Below are positions 42,848-51,150 of a stretch of DNA of 64,000 bases, piece by piece. Under the pieces are notes generated by a model. It saw nothing but the letters and a program-made list of their open reading frames with translations, was not told where the DNA came from and did not search any database. The position numbers and the translations under genes were made by a program. Within the stretch, counting starts at the first letter, position 1, and every line of letters starts with the position of its first letter. Origin of the DNA: UBA7067 sp051880615 (GTDB taxonomy: Bacteria; Bacillota; Clostridia; Oscillospirales; Acutalibacteraceae); assembly GCA_051880615.1 (NCBI GenBank), contig JBJEOH010000004.1:8910-72909 (forward strand), read 5' to 3'.

Positions 42848-44185
42848 ATGGCAAATTCTTTACACAGAAAGAGGCATCTTTCCTCTTTTCAGATTATTAT
42901 TTTCGGCTTTGCGGCAGTTATATTAATCGGCACTTTTCTGCTGATGCTGCCATTATCGGCAAAAAGCGGTCAGGTAACACCGTTCAACGAAGCGTTGTTC
43001 ACTTCGACCTCGGCAGTATGCGTAACAGGACTTATCGTTCATGACACAGCCACATATTGGTCTGTATTCGGGCAGGCTGTTATTCTTATACTTATTCAAA
43101 TCGGCGGTCTGGGCGTTGTTACATTGGCGGCTTCAATCGCCCTTATTTCAGGCAAAAAGATTTCACTGATGCAGAGGAGCACAATGCAGGAGGCAATCGC
43201 AGCGCCAAAGCTCGGCGGCATTGTAAAGCTTACTGGCTTTATCATCAAAATCACTTTTGCTGTTGAACTGCTGGGTGCTGTTGTAATGGCTCCTGTTTTC
43301 TGCAATGATTTCGGATTAAAGGGAATATGGATGGCGGTGTTTCATTCTATTTCCGCTTTCTGCAACGCAGGCTTTGATATAATGGGAACGCCTGATAATA
43401 AGTTTGCTTCTCTCACTGCCTATGCTAATCACCCTGTAATTAATATCACCGTTATGCTGCTGATTATCGTTGGCGGAATCGGATTTTTAACATGGGAAGA
43501 TATAAAAACCCATCGTCTGCATCTGAAACTATACCGAATGCAAAGCAAGGTTATTCTGACTATTTCCGCTATTTTGATTTTTCTCCCCGCACTTTATTTC
43601 TTTTTCTTTCAATATAACAATGATGCGATGGATAAAAGGATTTTCAGCTCGATGTTTCAGGCTGTCGCACCGAGAACAGCCGGCTTTAATACAACGGATT
43701 TAACAGCAATAACAGGGGCAGGACAGTACATCATAATCATTCTGATGCTTATCGGCGGCTCTCCCGGCTCAACAGCAGGCGGTATGAAAACCACAACTGT
43801 TGCCGTACTGTTTTCAAACGCATTGGCGGTATTCCGCCGCAAGGAGGAATCGCACTTCTTTAAACGCAGAATTGACGACAGCATAATTAAGCACGCCGCC
43901 ACGGTATTGATGTTGTATATAACACTTTTCTCGGCAGGCGCTCTTATAATCAATATTGCTGAAGGAATCCCTATGTCAAGCTGCCTGTTTGAAACCGCCT
44001 CAGCAATCGGCACAGTCGGTCTTACTCTTGGAATAACACCTTCGCTCGGTGTTGTATCACAGGGCGTATTGATACTTCTAATGTTCTTTGGCAGGGTAGG
44101 CGGACTTACTCTTATTTACGCAGCTCTTGCAGGTGTAAGAAAAAATGTATCAAAGCTCCCGCAGGAAAAAATTATGGTTGGATAA
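42848..44185 (+). CDS. ktrB: Ktr/Trk-type potassium channel subunit
   Basis: The 445-residue membrane protein has eight main helices with four half-pore loops carrying the filter glycines: TSAVCVTGLI, SAFCNAGFD, APRTAGFNT and SAIGTVGLT. It conducts K+ (with Na+ in some members) under control of KtrA. The length fits KtrB rather than the longer TrkH. No c-di-AMP riboswitch is visible in the 175-base leader. ktrA follows after 12 bases. Confidence 0.94.
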   Translation: MANSLHRKRHLSSFQIIIFGFAAVILIGTFLLMLPLSAKSGQVTPFNEALFTSTSAVCVTGLIVHDTATYWSVFGQAVILILIQIGGLGVVTLAASIALISGKKISLMQRSTMQEAIAAPKLGGIVKLTGFIIKITFAVELLGAVVMAPVFCNDFGLKGIWMAVFHSISAFCNAGFDIMGTPDNKFASLTAYANHPVINITVMLLIIVGGIGFLTWEDIKTHRLHLKLYRMQSKVILTISAILIFLPALYFFFFQYNNDAMDKRIFSSMFQAVAPRTAGFNTTDLTAITGAGQYIIIILMLIGGSPGSTAGGMKTTTVAVLFSNALAVFRRKEESHFFKRRIDDSIIKHAATVLMLYITLFSAGALIINIAEGIPMSSCLFETASAIGTVGLTLGITPSLGVVSQGVLILLMFFGRVGGLTLIYAALAGVRKNVSKLPQEKIMVG

Positions 44186-44197
44186 GGAGAAATCAAC

Positions 44198-44845
44198 ATG
44201 AAATCAATTTTACTTATTGGTCTTGGCAGATTCGGAAAGCATATTGCGCTTCAGCTCAATATGCTTGGGCATCAGGTTATGGCTATTGATGACAGAGAGG
44301 AACGCGTCAACGATATTCTTCCGTTTGTAACGAACGCTCAGATAGGCGACAGCACAAGCGAGGAGTTTTTGCGGTCGCTCGGCATCAACAACTATGATGT
44401 TTGCATCGTAGCCATCGGCACCGATTTTCAAAGCTCACTCGAAACGACCTCATTGCTTAAAGAGCTGGGTGCAAAGCTTGTCGTTTCACGCGCTGCGCGC
44501 GATGTACATGCAAAATTCCTCCTGCGAAACGGTGCTGACGAGGTGTTGTACCCTGAAAAGCAGCTTGCAAAATGGGCGGCAATCAGATACAGCGCAGATC
44601 ACATTTTAGACTATATTGAGCTTGATGACGATAACGCAATATTTGAGGTTACTGTGCCCAAAAACTGGATCGGCAAAACTGTCGGGCAAATTGATATACG
44701 AAAAAAGTACAATATCAATATTATGGGCTTTAAAAAGGACGGTAAAATTGATGTTGCTATCACACCTGACACCCTTCTGACAGACGATAAAACAATGCTT
44801 GTGCTTGGAGAATACAAAGCACTCCAAAAGTGCTTTCACTTATAA
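44198..44845 (+). CDS. ktrA: Ktr potassium uptake regulatory subunit (RCK)
   Basis: The 215-residue cytoplasmic ring protein has a Rossmann-type RCK-N domain (LLIGLGRFGKHIALQL, the ATP/ADP-binding glycine loop) and an RCK-C domain (from about 135), which in Firmicutes can bind c-di-AMP. GGAGAAATCAAC precedes the ATG. It gates the KtrB channel according to nucleotide. Confidence 0.94.
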   Translation: MKSILLIGLGRFGKHIALQLNMLGHQVMAIDDREERVNDILPFVTNAQIGDSTSEEFLRSLGINNYDVCIVAIGTDFQSSLETTSLLKELGAKLVVSRAARDVHAKFLLRNGADEVLYPEKQLAKWAAIRYSADHILDYIELDDDNAIFEVTVPKNWIGKTVGQIDIRKKYNINIMGFKKDGKIDVAITPDTLLTDDKTMLVLGEYKALQKCFHL

Positions 44846-44884
44846 TTTGTATAACACTCGTTGATAATAATGAATAAAAGTAAC

Positions 44885-44918
44885 GGGCGCATCTGATTGT
44901 TCAGATGCGCCCTGATTT
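44885..44918. terminator. Bidirectional terminator between ktrA and the histidine kinase gene
   Basis: GGGCGCATCTGA and TCAGATGCGCCC (44885-44896, 44901-44912) form a perfect 12-base stem with a TTGT loop, standing between convergent genes. Confidence 0.8.
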
Positions 44919-44919
44919 A

Positions 44920-46146
44920 TTATTGCTTATTAATTTTTGTAAAAAATCGTATATCAAATGTTGTACCCTTTCCGACTGTTGAGTAGACGGAAATAATTCC
45001 ACCGCTTTTTTCGATTATCATTTTTGCAAGCGCAAGACCTATGCCGACACTTTCATCACTTGAATTTTTGCCCTTATAAAAGCGTTCAAATATATGCGGT
45101 AAATCCTCGGGAGTTATTCCCACGCCGTTGTCGCTCACCGTTATTTTTGTGTAAAGCTTCTTCTTTTCGGCAGAAATGCAAACCTCTCCACCGTCGTTTG
45201 TATGCTCAATACAGTTTTTGATAATATTCGTCAACGCCTCACACAGCCACTTAAAATCACATTCAAGAGTAAGGCTGTCATCACAATCGCTGTTGACAGC
45301 AACACCCTTAAGCTCAGACAAAACCTCGGTGTTATGAATACACTCGCTTATTATGCGGTTGACGCTTTCATCGTTAGATTTAAAAACAATAGAATTTGCG
45401 TCAAGCTTTGACAGAGTGAGAATTGACTGAATATGAAAGCTCATTGAATTTGCACTGCGGCGAATATCGTACAGGAATTCGCGGCGAATTTCAGGCGGCA
45501 TATTATCATCGTCAAGAATTGTATCAAGCATAACAAGAATTGAAGTAAGCGGGGTTTTGAGCTGGTGTGAAATATCGGACAGTGAATTTTTTAGGCTTTC
45601 CTTATCCTTTTGCGAATTATCACGCTGCTCCTTTAGCATAACCGTGGTTTTATATATTTCGTTTTGCAGCAGTGACATTTCGTCCTCACTGTTTTCCTCA
45701 ATCCTAAGGTCATAGTCCTTTTTATTGATTCGTGTAACATATTCTGTTATTCTGTGCGTTTCGTCACGCCGTCTTATGCAATAGATAATAAAAACAATGC
45801 ACAGTCCAAGACAGACTCCTGCACACAGGACGGAATTTTCAATGATAATAAGTGCAGCTTCCTCCTGATTCTGATACACAACCCAATCCTTATCGGATGA
45901 AATTCCATATTTTCGCAAAGTGTCGCTGTAATCTTTATTACTCGCCTTATTATTTAAAATTCCTGCAATCTCATTATCAGACACCTCGGGATAAGCCTGT
46001 TTTACCGCAGTAATAATGCACATAACACTCTCATTTTCCGAGGTGCGGATTTTATCAAGCTCAAACGCAGAAACAGCGGCGGTTGCAAGTGAAAACAGTA
46101 CTGTAAGAATAAGAAATGCAATCAGAAATTTATATGTACGCTTCAT
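44920..46146 (-). CDS. Sensor histidine kinase of the ABC-transporter operon
   Basis: The protein has 408 residues from ATG 46146, overlapping the response-regulator stop as ATGA. It has TM1 (about 8-27), an extracellular loop of about 75 residues, TM2 (about 105-124), a HAMP-like linker, phosphoacceptor H194 (DISHQLKTP) and an ATPase domain (NIIKNCIEHT, VSDNGVGITPEDLPHIFERFY, VGIGLALAKMII). With the adjacent regulator and ABC transporter it forms a four-gene set that probably answers to membrane or antimicrobial-peptide stress. Confidence 0.93.
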   Translation of the reverse strand: MKRTYKFLIAFLILTVLFSLATAAVSAFELDKIRTSENESVMCIITAVKQAYPEVSDNEIAGILNNKASNKDYSDTLRKYGISSDKDWVVYQNQEEAALIIIENSVLCAGVCLGLCIVFIIYCIRRRDETHRITEYVTRINKKDYDLRIEENSEDEMSLLQNEIYKTTVMLKEQRDNSQKDKESLKNSLSDISHQLKTPLTSILVMLDTILDDDNMPPEIRREFLYDIRRSANSMSFHIQSILTLSKLDANSIVFKSNDESVNRIISECIHNTEVLSELKGVAVNSDCDDSLTLECDFKWLCEALTNIIKNCIEHTNDGGEVCISAEKKKLYTKITVSDNGVGITPEDLPHIFERFYKGKNSSDESVGIGLALAKMIIEKSGGIISVYSTVGKGTTFDIRFFTKINKQ

Positions 46147-46787
46147 ACGACCTCCAATCTGTATCCTAAGCCTTTTACCGTTTTTATGCAATCCGAGCCG
46201 AGCTTTTTGCGTATGCGCCTGATATATACGGTGAGAGTGTTGTCGTTCACATAATTTCCGGCTAAGTCCCATATTTTTTCGAGGATAATTTCACGGGTGA
46301 CAATCTTCCCTGCGTTTTGCACAAGCATAGAAAAGATTTTGTACTCAAGCGCAGTAAGCTCAATCTTAACCTCACCCTTGAAAACTGCCTTTTTATCAAA
46401 ATCAATCTTAATATCGCCTATTGTCACAGTGCTGCTTCTGCTGCCGACAAGCCGCCTTATTCTTGCGAGCAGCTCACGGGTTGAAAACGGCTTTGTTATG
46501 TAGTCGTCTGCACCGAGGTCAAAAGCCTTAACAATACTGTCCTCATCATCGTAGGCTGTCAGGAACACCGCAGGAATATTGTTAAGCCGCTTTATTTCCT
46601 TATACAGCTCAAAGCCGTTTCCGTCAGGAAGTGCTATGTCGATGATAGACAAATCGAAATCCAGCGGTGCGACTTCAAGTGCCGATTCAAAGCTTTCGCA
46701 AAGGGTGACGGTATAGCCGTTTTGCTCAATGGAATATACAAGTCCCTTTGATATTGTTTTATTGTCCTCGACAAGTAAAATTTTCAT
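46143..46787 (-). CDS. OmpR-family response regulator of the ABC-transporter operon
   Basis: The 214-residue regulator has phosphorylation site D50 (LSIIDIALPDG), a TAYD threonine and the YITKPFS lysine. The C-terminal winged helix ends NTLTVYIRRIRKKLG. It overlaps the kinase gene by four bases and follows the permease by 75 bases. The tandem AAGTGAC box at 50262-50279 is its likely target. Confidence 0.93.
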   Translation of the reverse strand: MKILLVEDNKTISKGLVYSIEQNGYTVTLCESFESALEVAPLDFDLSIIDIALPDGNGFELYKEIKRLNNIPAVFLTAYDDEDSIVKAFDLGADDYITKPFSTRELLARIRRLVGSRSSTVTIGDIKIDFDKKAVFKGEVKIELTALEYKIFSMLVQNAGKIVTREIILEKIWDLAGNYVNDNTLTVYIRRIRKKLGSDCIKTVKGLGYRLEVV

Positions 46788-46811
46788 ATGGTTCTCCGTT
46801 TTTGGTTTGTA

Positions 46812-46836
46812 GGTGTTATAAATAAATTATAACACC
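46812..46836 (-). other. Hairpin between permease and response-regulator genes
   Basis: GGTGTTATAA and TTATAACACC pair perfectly around a 5-base loop. There is no T-run after it on the minus strand, so it is not a typical terminator. It could be an RNA-stability element or a weak attenuator separating transporter from regulator expression. Confidence 0.5.
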
Positions 46837-46862
46837 CACACTATGCTTGTCAACAAATTAAC

Positions 46863-49520
46863 TCAGATATTGTCGTTTCTGATTGTTTCTATGATATTCT
46901 GCTTTTGCACCTTTGCAATTGAGAAGCGCATAATAAGCCATACTATTGCAAACACAAACACAATGCTGATGAGTATTGCAAGCCAAGGAAAGATAAAAAC
47001 ATATTTCTGCTTATTTGCGTTGAACGCAAGGAAAATCAGGTATCCGCCGACTGTGCCGAGTGGTATGCCGATAACAAGTGACTTGAGTCCGTAGAATATG
47101 CTTTCAAGGCGAACCATTCGGTTGAACTCTCGCTTCGTCATACCTACTGATTTGAGCATAGCAAATTCCTTGCTTCTCAGGCGCATATTTGTTGTTATTG
47201 TGTTGAATATATTTGTCACGCCTATCAGCGTTATAACGATGATAAAGCCGTAAATGAAGATAGATATTGCGAGATACATCGAATTCATTATCCGTGCTGT
47301 TTTGTCTATATTAAACACAGATATACCCGTATAGCCGAGGTCGAGTATATCCTGCTCCAGCTTGTCGGCATTTTCGGCATTGATATTAAGCGAAAGAGAT
47401 ATACCGCCGTTTTCACAGTTCTTTTCCATCCATTCCTGTCTGACAAACACTGTTCCGCATAGCATTGTATAAGGAATGTCATAAGGGAGCGTATCGGTGT
47501 CGCAGGCAATTTCAATACTCATTTCCGAGTAATCAGGGTCGTCTTCTACAAATGTTGAAACACAATCAAATACAGTGCCCTTTTGAATATCGAAGTATTT
47601 TGCCTGTTTCAGATTTCCGTCTGCGTCCTTATACTCAAATACATTATAAAGTATTCCCTTGTCCTTGACTTCATCATAATTCAAGCCGAGCTTATCAGTG
47701 TATCCCTTAAATTCATCATCGGTAAGTCCGAAAAATTCGCCGAAATAATATCCATCATAATATGTGTCGAGATTCTCTTTTGCTTCTTCGGAAAAATCAA
47801 AATTATCGGTACTGACCTCATAGCCGGCTATTGTATACAGCTGTGACGATTTAACACCCTCATACTTGCTTATGCTTTCTAACGACTGCTTTAAATTCTC
47901 ATATTGATAATCTCCGTTTGAGCTGACACTCATATTATATTCAGATGTCTGATAAACTCTGTCAATCTCCCTTGTGCCGTAGTCCATAAAGCAGGAAATT
48001 GAGATGAACAGTGCAACGCTGACAACGATTGATATTACCGTTGTGCGGTACTTCTTTTTGCTTCGCTTGAGGTTTTTATACGCTACATCTCCCCCAACGC
48101 CGAAAAGCCTTTTGATAAGCTTCGGCGAATGCAGGCTGCGCTGATTTTTACCGAGCTTTATATCGCCGCTGCTCCTTATAGCGTCAATCGGCGCAATTTT
48201 CGAAGCCCGGATTGCACTTGATATTGTGGATAAGAATATGGTCGCCGCCGACAGAAGCACGGACAGCAAAACAGGCAAAATCGGCATTGAATAAATAAGC
48301 GTCATACCGTTTAAACCGTCCTTCAGGAGAGCATTGAGCAAAAGCAAAATAAGTGCGGCAACGCCAATGCCGAGCAGCAAGCCGAGAGGTATGCCGATTA
48401 AGCCGAGTACAAAGCCCTCGAACAGCACATTTTTTCTTATCTGCTTTGAGGTTGCGCCGACTGAGGCTATCATACCGTAAAGCTTTGTTTTCTCGGTTAT
48501 TGATATAGCAAAGCTGTTACGAATAGTAAACACGCTTGCGATAATAATTATCGCTATAACAATAATTGCTATAAGTGTAACCGCAAGTAAGTTAGTATCG
48601 CTCATACCTATGCCCTTGTAGGCAAGCAAGGTACTGTTAAAGGAAAAGGATTCATAAGGCAATTTTTGATAAAATTCCTTCCATTCCTCTTCGCTGAAAT
48701 AAGTGCTTTGACTTAAATATGCGCTCACCTGCTCCTCATCAAGACCCGAGATTTCAGCTCCTGCGGAAATATAGTTTTTCTCGCCGTCAGCCGTAAGGTC
48801 AACATACATTTCGGCATTTTTCGACAGATGGTTTATATCGGCGGCTGTAAATACAGATACACAGGCGGAGTTCTGGTCAACCATAATTGCGTTTGTAGAA
48901 TTCTCTGAAAGAATGCCGACAATCTTGTATGTTCTTTGCTGCCTTACCTTTATATTTTCCTTAACGCTTTCTTCTGACTCATACGAAAATCCGTAAACCG
49001 AATAAGGGTCAATAACATCGCCGTTTTCAGACACACGGTCGCCAATTTCAAGCGTTATTGTATCGCCGATTTTCGGCTTGTCCTTTGATCGTTTGACATA
49101 ATCGTATGACACTACAAGCTCGTTTTCATTTTTGGGGTATCTGCCATCGGAAAGCTTTGTTTTAAAGCAGTTTTCAAAGGAGTTTGTGCTCAATGCCTTG
49201 ATGAACACATAGGGCTTATGCTTCAATTCGGGGTTTGGCATTTTGGCACAGCCTATTGAATCGGTATAATAGACTGCCCCTACATTGCGGTTATTCTCTG
49301 TCGTTTCGATATTCTCATTATTTACATTTCCCGAAAAGCGGAATTCATAGTCGCCGCTGCTGTAAATCTCCATATTAATCAATGTCTGCTGAGCGCTTGA
49401 CGCTATACCTGCAACAAAGGTAATCAGCGCCGTAGATAGCATAATCCCGATTACCGTTACTATTGTGCGGCTTTTATTAAGCCTGAGATTTTTCAGGGTA
49501 AGCTTATTCAGAATTTTCAT
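46863..49520 (-). CDS. ABC transporter permease, FtsX/MacB type
   Basis: The 885-residue membrane protein begins KLTLKNLRLNKSRTIVTVIGIMLS, the classic start of this family. It has a large extracellular domain between helices 1 and 2 (about 45-310), two helix groups with the FtsX domain pattern (VFTIRNSFAISITEKTKLYGMIASVGAT; MRLRSKEFAMLKSVGMTKREF), and a second extracellular domain (about 520-745). Such permeases work as mechanotransmitters rather than importers, often removing antimicrobial peptides from targets. It follows the ATPase gene by three bases. Confidence 0.93.
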   Translation of the reverse strand: MKILNKLTLKNLRLNKSRTIVTVIGIMLSTALITFVAGIASSAQQTLINMEIYSSGDYEFRFSGNVNNENIETTENNRNVGAVYYTDSIGCAKMPNPELKHKPYVFIKALSTNSFENCFKTKLSDGRYPKNENELVVSYDYVKRSKDKPKIGDTITLEIGDRVSENGDVIDPYSVYGFSYESEESVKENIKVRQQRTYKIVGILSENSTNAIMVDQNSACVSVFTAADINHLSKNAEMYVDLTADGEKNYISAGAEISGLDEEQVSAYLSQSTYFSEEEWKEFYQKLPYESFSFNSTLLAYKGIGMSDTNLLAVTLIAIIVIAIIIIASVFTIRNSFAISITEKTKLYGMIASVGATSKQIRKNVLFEGFVLGLIGIPLGLLLGIGVAALILLLLNALLKDGLNGMTLIYSMPILPVLLSVLLSAATIFLSTISSAIRASKIAPIDAIRSSGDIKLGKNQRSLHSPKLIKRLFGVGGDVAYKNLKRSKKKYRTTVISIVVSVALFISISCFMDYGTREIDRVYQTSEYNMSVSSNGDYQYENLKQSLESISKYEGVKSSQLYTIAGYEVSTDNFDFSEEAKENLDTYYDGYYFGEFFGLTDDEFKGYTDKLGLNYDEVKDKGILYNVFEYKDADGNLKQAKYFDIQKGTVFDCVSTFVEDDPDYSEMSIEIACDTDTLPYDIPYTMLCGTVFVRQEWMEKNCENGGISLSLNINAENADKLEQDILDLGYTGISVFNIDKTARIMNSMYLAISIFIYGFIIVITLIGVTNIFNTITTNMRLRSKEFAMLKSVGMTKREFNRMVRLESIFYGLKSLVIGIPLGTVGGYLIFLAFNANKQKYVFIFPWLAILISIVFVFAIVWLIMRFSIAKVQKQNIIETIRNDNI

Positions 49521-49523
49521 TCC

Positions 49524-50195
49524 TCACGCCTCCCCCACGATTTTACCGTCATTAATTGTGATAACACGGTCAGCCTGATTTGCCATTTCAAGGTCGTGCG
49601 TTATCATAATGATTGTCTGATTATAGCTTTTGTTTGAAAGCTTCAGTATGCTCATAATATCCTCTGACGCCTTTGAATCGAGGTTGCCTGTAGGCTCGTC
49701 TGCAAGCAACAGTGCAGGTCGGTTTATAAGCGCTCTTGCGATTGATGTTCTCTGCTGCTGACCGCCCGAGAGCTGATTCGGCAGGGCGTTTCGCCTCGCC
49801 TTAAGTCCAAAGGTTGTCAGAAGTTCGTCAAGGCGTTGCTTATCAACGGCACATCCGTCAAGGTCACACGGGAGCGTGATATTCTCCTCAACCGTCAGAA
49901 TCGGTATCAGGTTGTAGAACTGATAGACTATGCCAATCTGCCTGCGGCGGAAGATTGCAAGCTTGTCGTTGTTCATTTGGTTAATCTCGTTGCCGTCAAT
50001 AAAAATCTGACCCTTTGTCGGTCTGTCAACGCCGCCTATCATATGCAGAAGCGTTGATTTGCCGCTTCCGCTTGCACCAACAACGGCAACAAACTCTCCC
50101 TGCTCAACGGTGAAAGAAACATCGTCAACGGCATTAACCGTATTCGCACCTGTGCCATAGGTTTTAGTAAGATTTTCCACTCTTAAAATTTCCAT
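49524..50195 (-). CDS. ABC transporter ATP-binding protein
   Basis: The 223-residue ATPase starts at ATG 50195 with GGAGG 7 bases upstream; a longer start at 50237 lies inside the leader. Walker A is GASGSGKST, the signature LSGGQQQRTSIARAL, Walker B LLLADEPTGNLDS, and the switch histidine is in MITHDLEMA. It belongs to the LolD/MacB-like group and pairs with the FtsX-type permease downstream. Confidence 0.95.
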   Translation of the reverse strand: MEILRVENLTKTYGTGANTVNAVDDVSFTVEQGEFVAVVGASGSGKSTLLHMIGGVDRPTKGQIFIDGNEINQMNNDKLAIFRRRQIGIVYQFYNLIPILTVEENITLPCDLDGCAVDKQRLDELLTTFGLKARRNALPNQLSGGQQQRTSIARALINRPALLLADEPTGNLDSKASEDIMSILKLSNKSYNQTIIMITHDLEMANQADRVITINDGKIVGEA

Positions 50196-50246
50196 ATTAT
50201 TACCTCCGTAAATTATATTCATCGAAAAACCTTTCAACTACAATGT

Positions 50247-50279
50247 CATTATATCTACGGTAAGTGACTTTAAAGTGAC
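50247..50279 (-). promoter_or_regulatory. Promoter and tandem response-regulator box of the ABC operon
   Basis: Two perfect AAGTGAC heptamers (50262-50268 and 50273-50279 on the plus strand) are spaced 11 bases, as expected for an OmpR-family dimer. A good -10, TATAAT, lies on the minus strand at 50253-50248, while the -35 is poor and covered by the repeats. This fits activator-dependent transcription of the operon by its own regulator. Confidence 0.6.
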
Positions 50280-50626
50280 AAATTGAAAAAAAATTAAGCC
50301 GATGATTTGTGATTTTCACAGCTCATTGACTTAATCTTGTTATTGCAGTATAAATTATTGTTCAGCGCCGCCGTTAGTGATTTCTACACTCACAAGCGTC
50401 ATTTTCAAACTGACAGTTCCCGATTACTTACTTAGTCCACAATGCCAAAGCCGCCGAAATCAGTGCACCAAGCAACACCACAGCAAGCAACACAAAAAAA
50501 CAAACAACAGATTCTTGAATTATTTTAACCTCATTTTCAACTTTTACATACCTACGGGATTTATTAGCAAAGTAAAAAATACTATTTCCGGAAACGAAGT
50601 GCAATGCACTTTTATTTGCCGTTTTT
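50280..50626. other. Intergenic stretch with no convincing gene
   Basis: AT-rich. A short frame at 50428-50634 on the minus strand codes for a C-terminal hydrophobic helix but has only a TTG start and no ribosome binding site. A small AAGTGCA/TGCACTT stem (about 50598-50613) follows the DUF4250 gene and may be its transcript end. Confidence 0.4.
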
Positions 50627-50803
50627 TCATACAAATCTATTTAGCTTTTGGTCATACTCATAATCTATTGATGCAAGCTTGCTTTTAATCTCCTGCATAT
50701 CAACGCTGAGCGCCTTGCAAAGCTCTTCAAGCGAGGGATAAAAATCCCTTAGCTGAGTGTTTATATATGACAAAAGAATCATCGGGTCGTTCGGTATCGA
50801 CAT
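50627..50803 (-). CDS. DUF4250 domain small protein
   Basis: This 58-residue protein starts at ATG 50803 with AGAGGA 8 bases upstream. Its text, IPNDPMILLSYINTQLRDFYPSLEELCKALSVD to IDYEYDQKLNRF, matches the DUF4250 pattern (PxDPxMLLSxxNTxLRDxYxSLxxLCxxLxxD). The family is small, helical and of unknown function, widespread in clostridia. It stands alone. It is short enough to be missed by length filters. Confidence 0.8.
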   Translation of the reverse strand: MSIPNDPMILLSYINTQLRDFYPSLEELCKALSVDMQEIKSKLASIDYEYDQKLNRFV

Positions 50804-51150
50804 TTTATTTTCCTCTCGTATTTTCGTAAATATTCTACATCATTATACACTTTACCCGAAACTCGGTCAACTATTTACTTCACTTAAATCCGCTGAAAAC
50901 CTTATTACGCTGACGCAAAATCTGATTATATGTCTGATTATATACAAGTATCGCTTTGGCAAAATACTATTCAACGCCTAATACAAAGTCAGGCAAAAAA
51001 TAACATAACTTAGTATCACTGCTTTATAATTATTCCTATAAGCAGAAAAGACCACCCATTTGGGCGGTCTTTTCTGCTTCGTAAATATTAATTATTATTT
51101 TTTAGACTTCAAAATTCTTGTCGAACCTTGCTTGAGCATAAAAAACTTTT
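50804..51150. other. Intergenic region with terminator, otherwise empty
   Basis: Besides the stem-loop at 51041-51077, listed separately, this 347-base stretch shows no gene or RNA I recognise. A promoter for the DUF4250 gene should lie just above 50803. Confidence 0.4.
51041..51077 (-). terminator. Strong terminator downstream of the M4 protease gene
   Basis: AGCAGAAAAGACC and GGTCTTTTCTGCT (51041-51053, 51065-51077) form a perfect 13-base outer stem, with an inner CC/GG pairing. A and T blocks lie within the stem, so it can work in either direction. It is 75 bases past the protease stop. Confidence 0.75.

Noticed and set aside
50428..50634. 68-residue frame with C-terminal hydrophobic helix
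   Set aside because: Only a TTG start inside the DUF4250 gene end, no ribosome binding site, no recognised family. Possible but unsupported.
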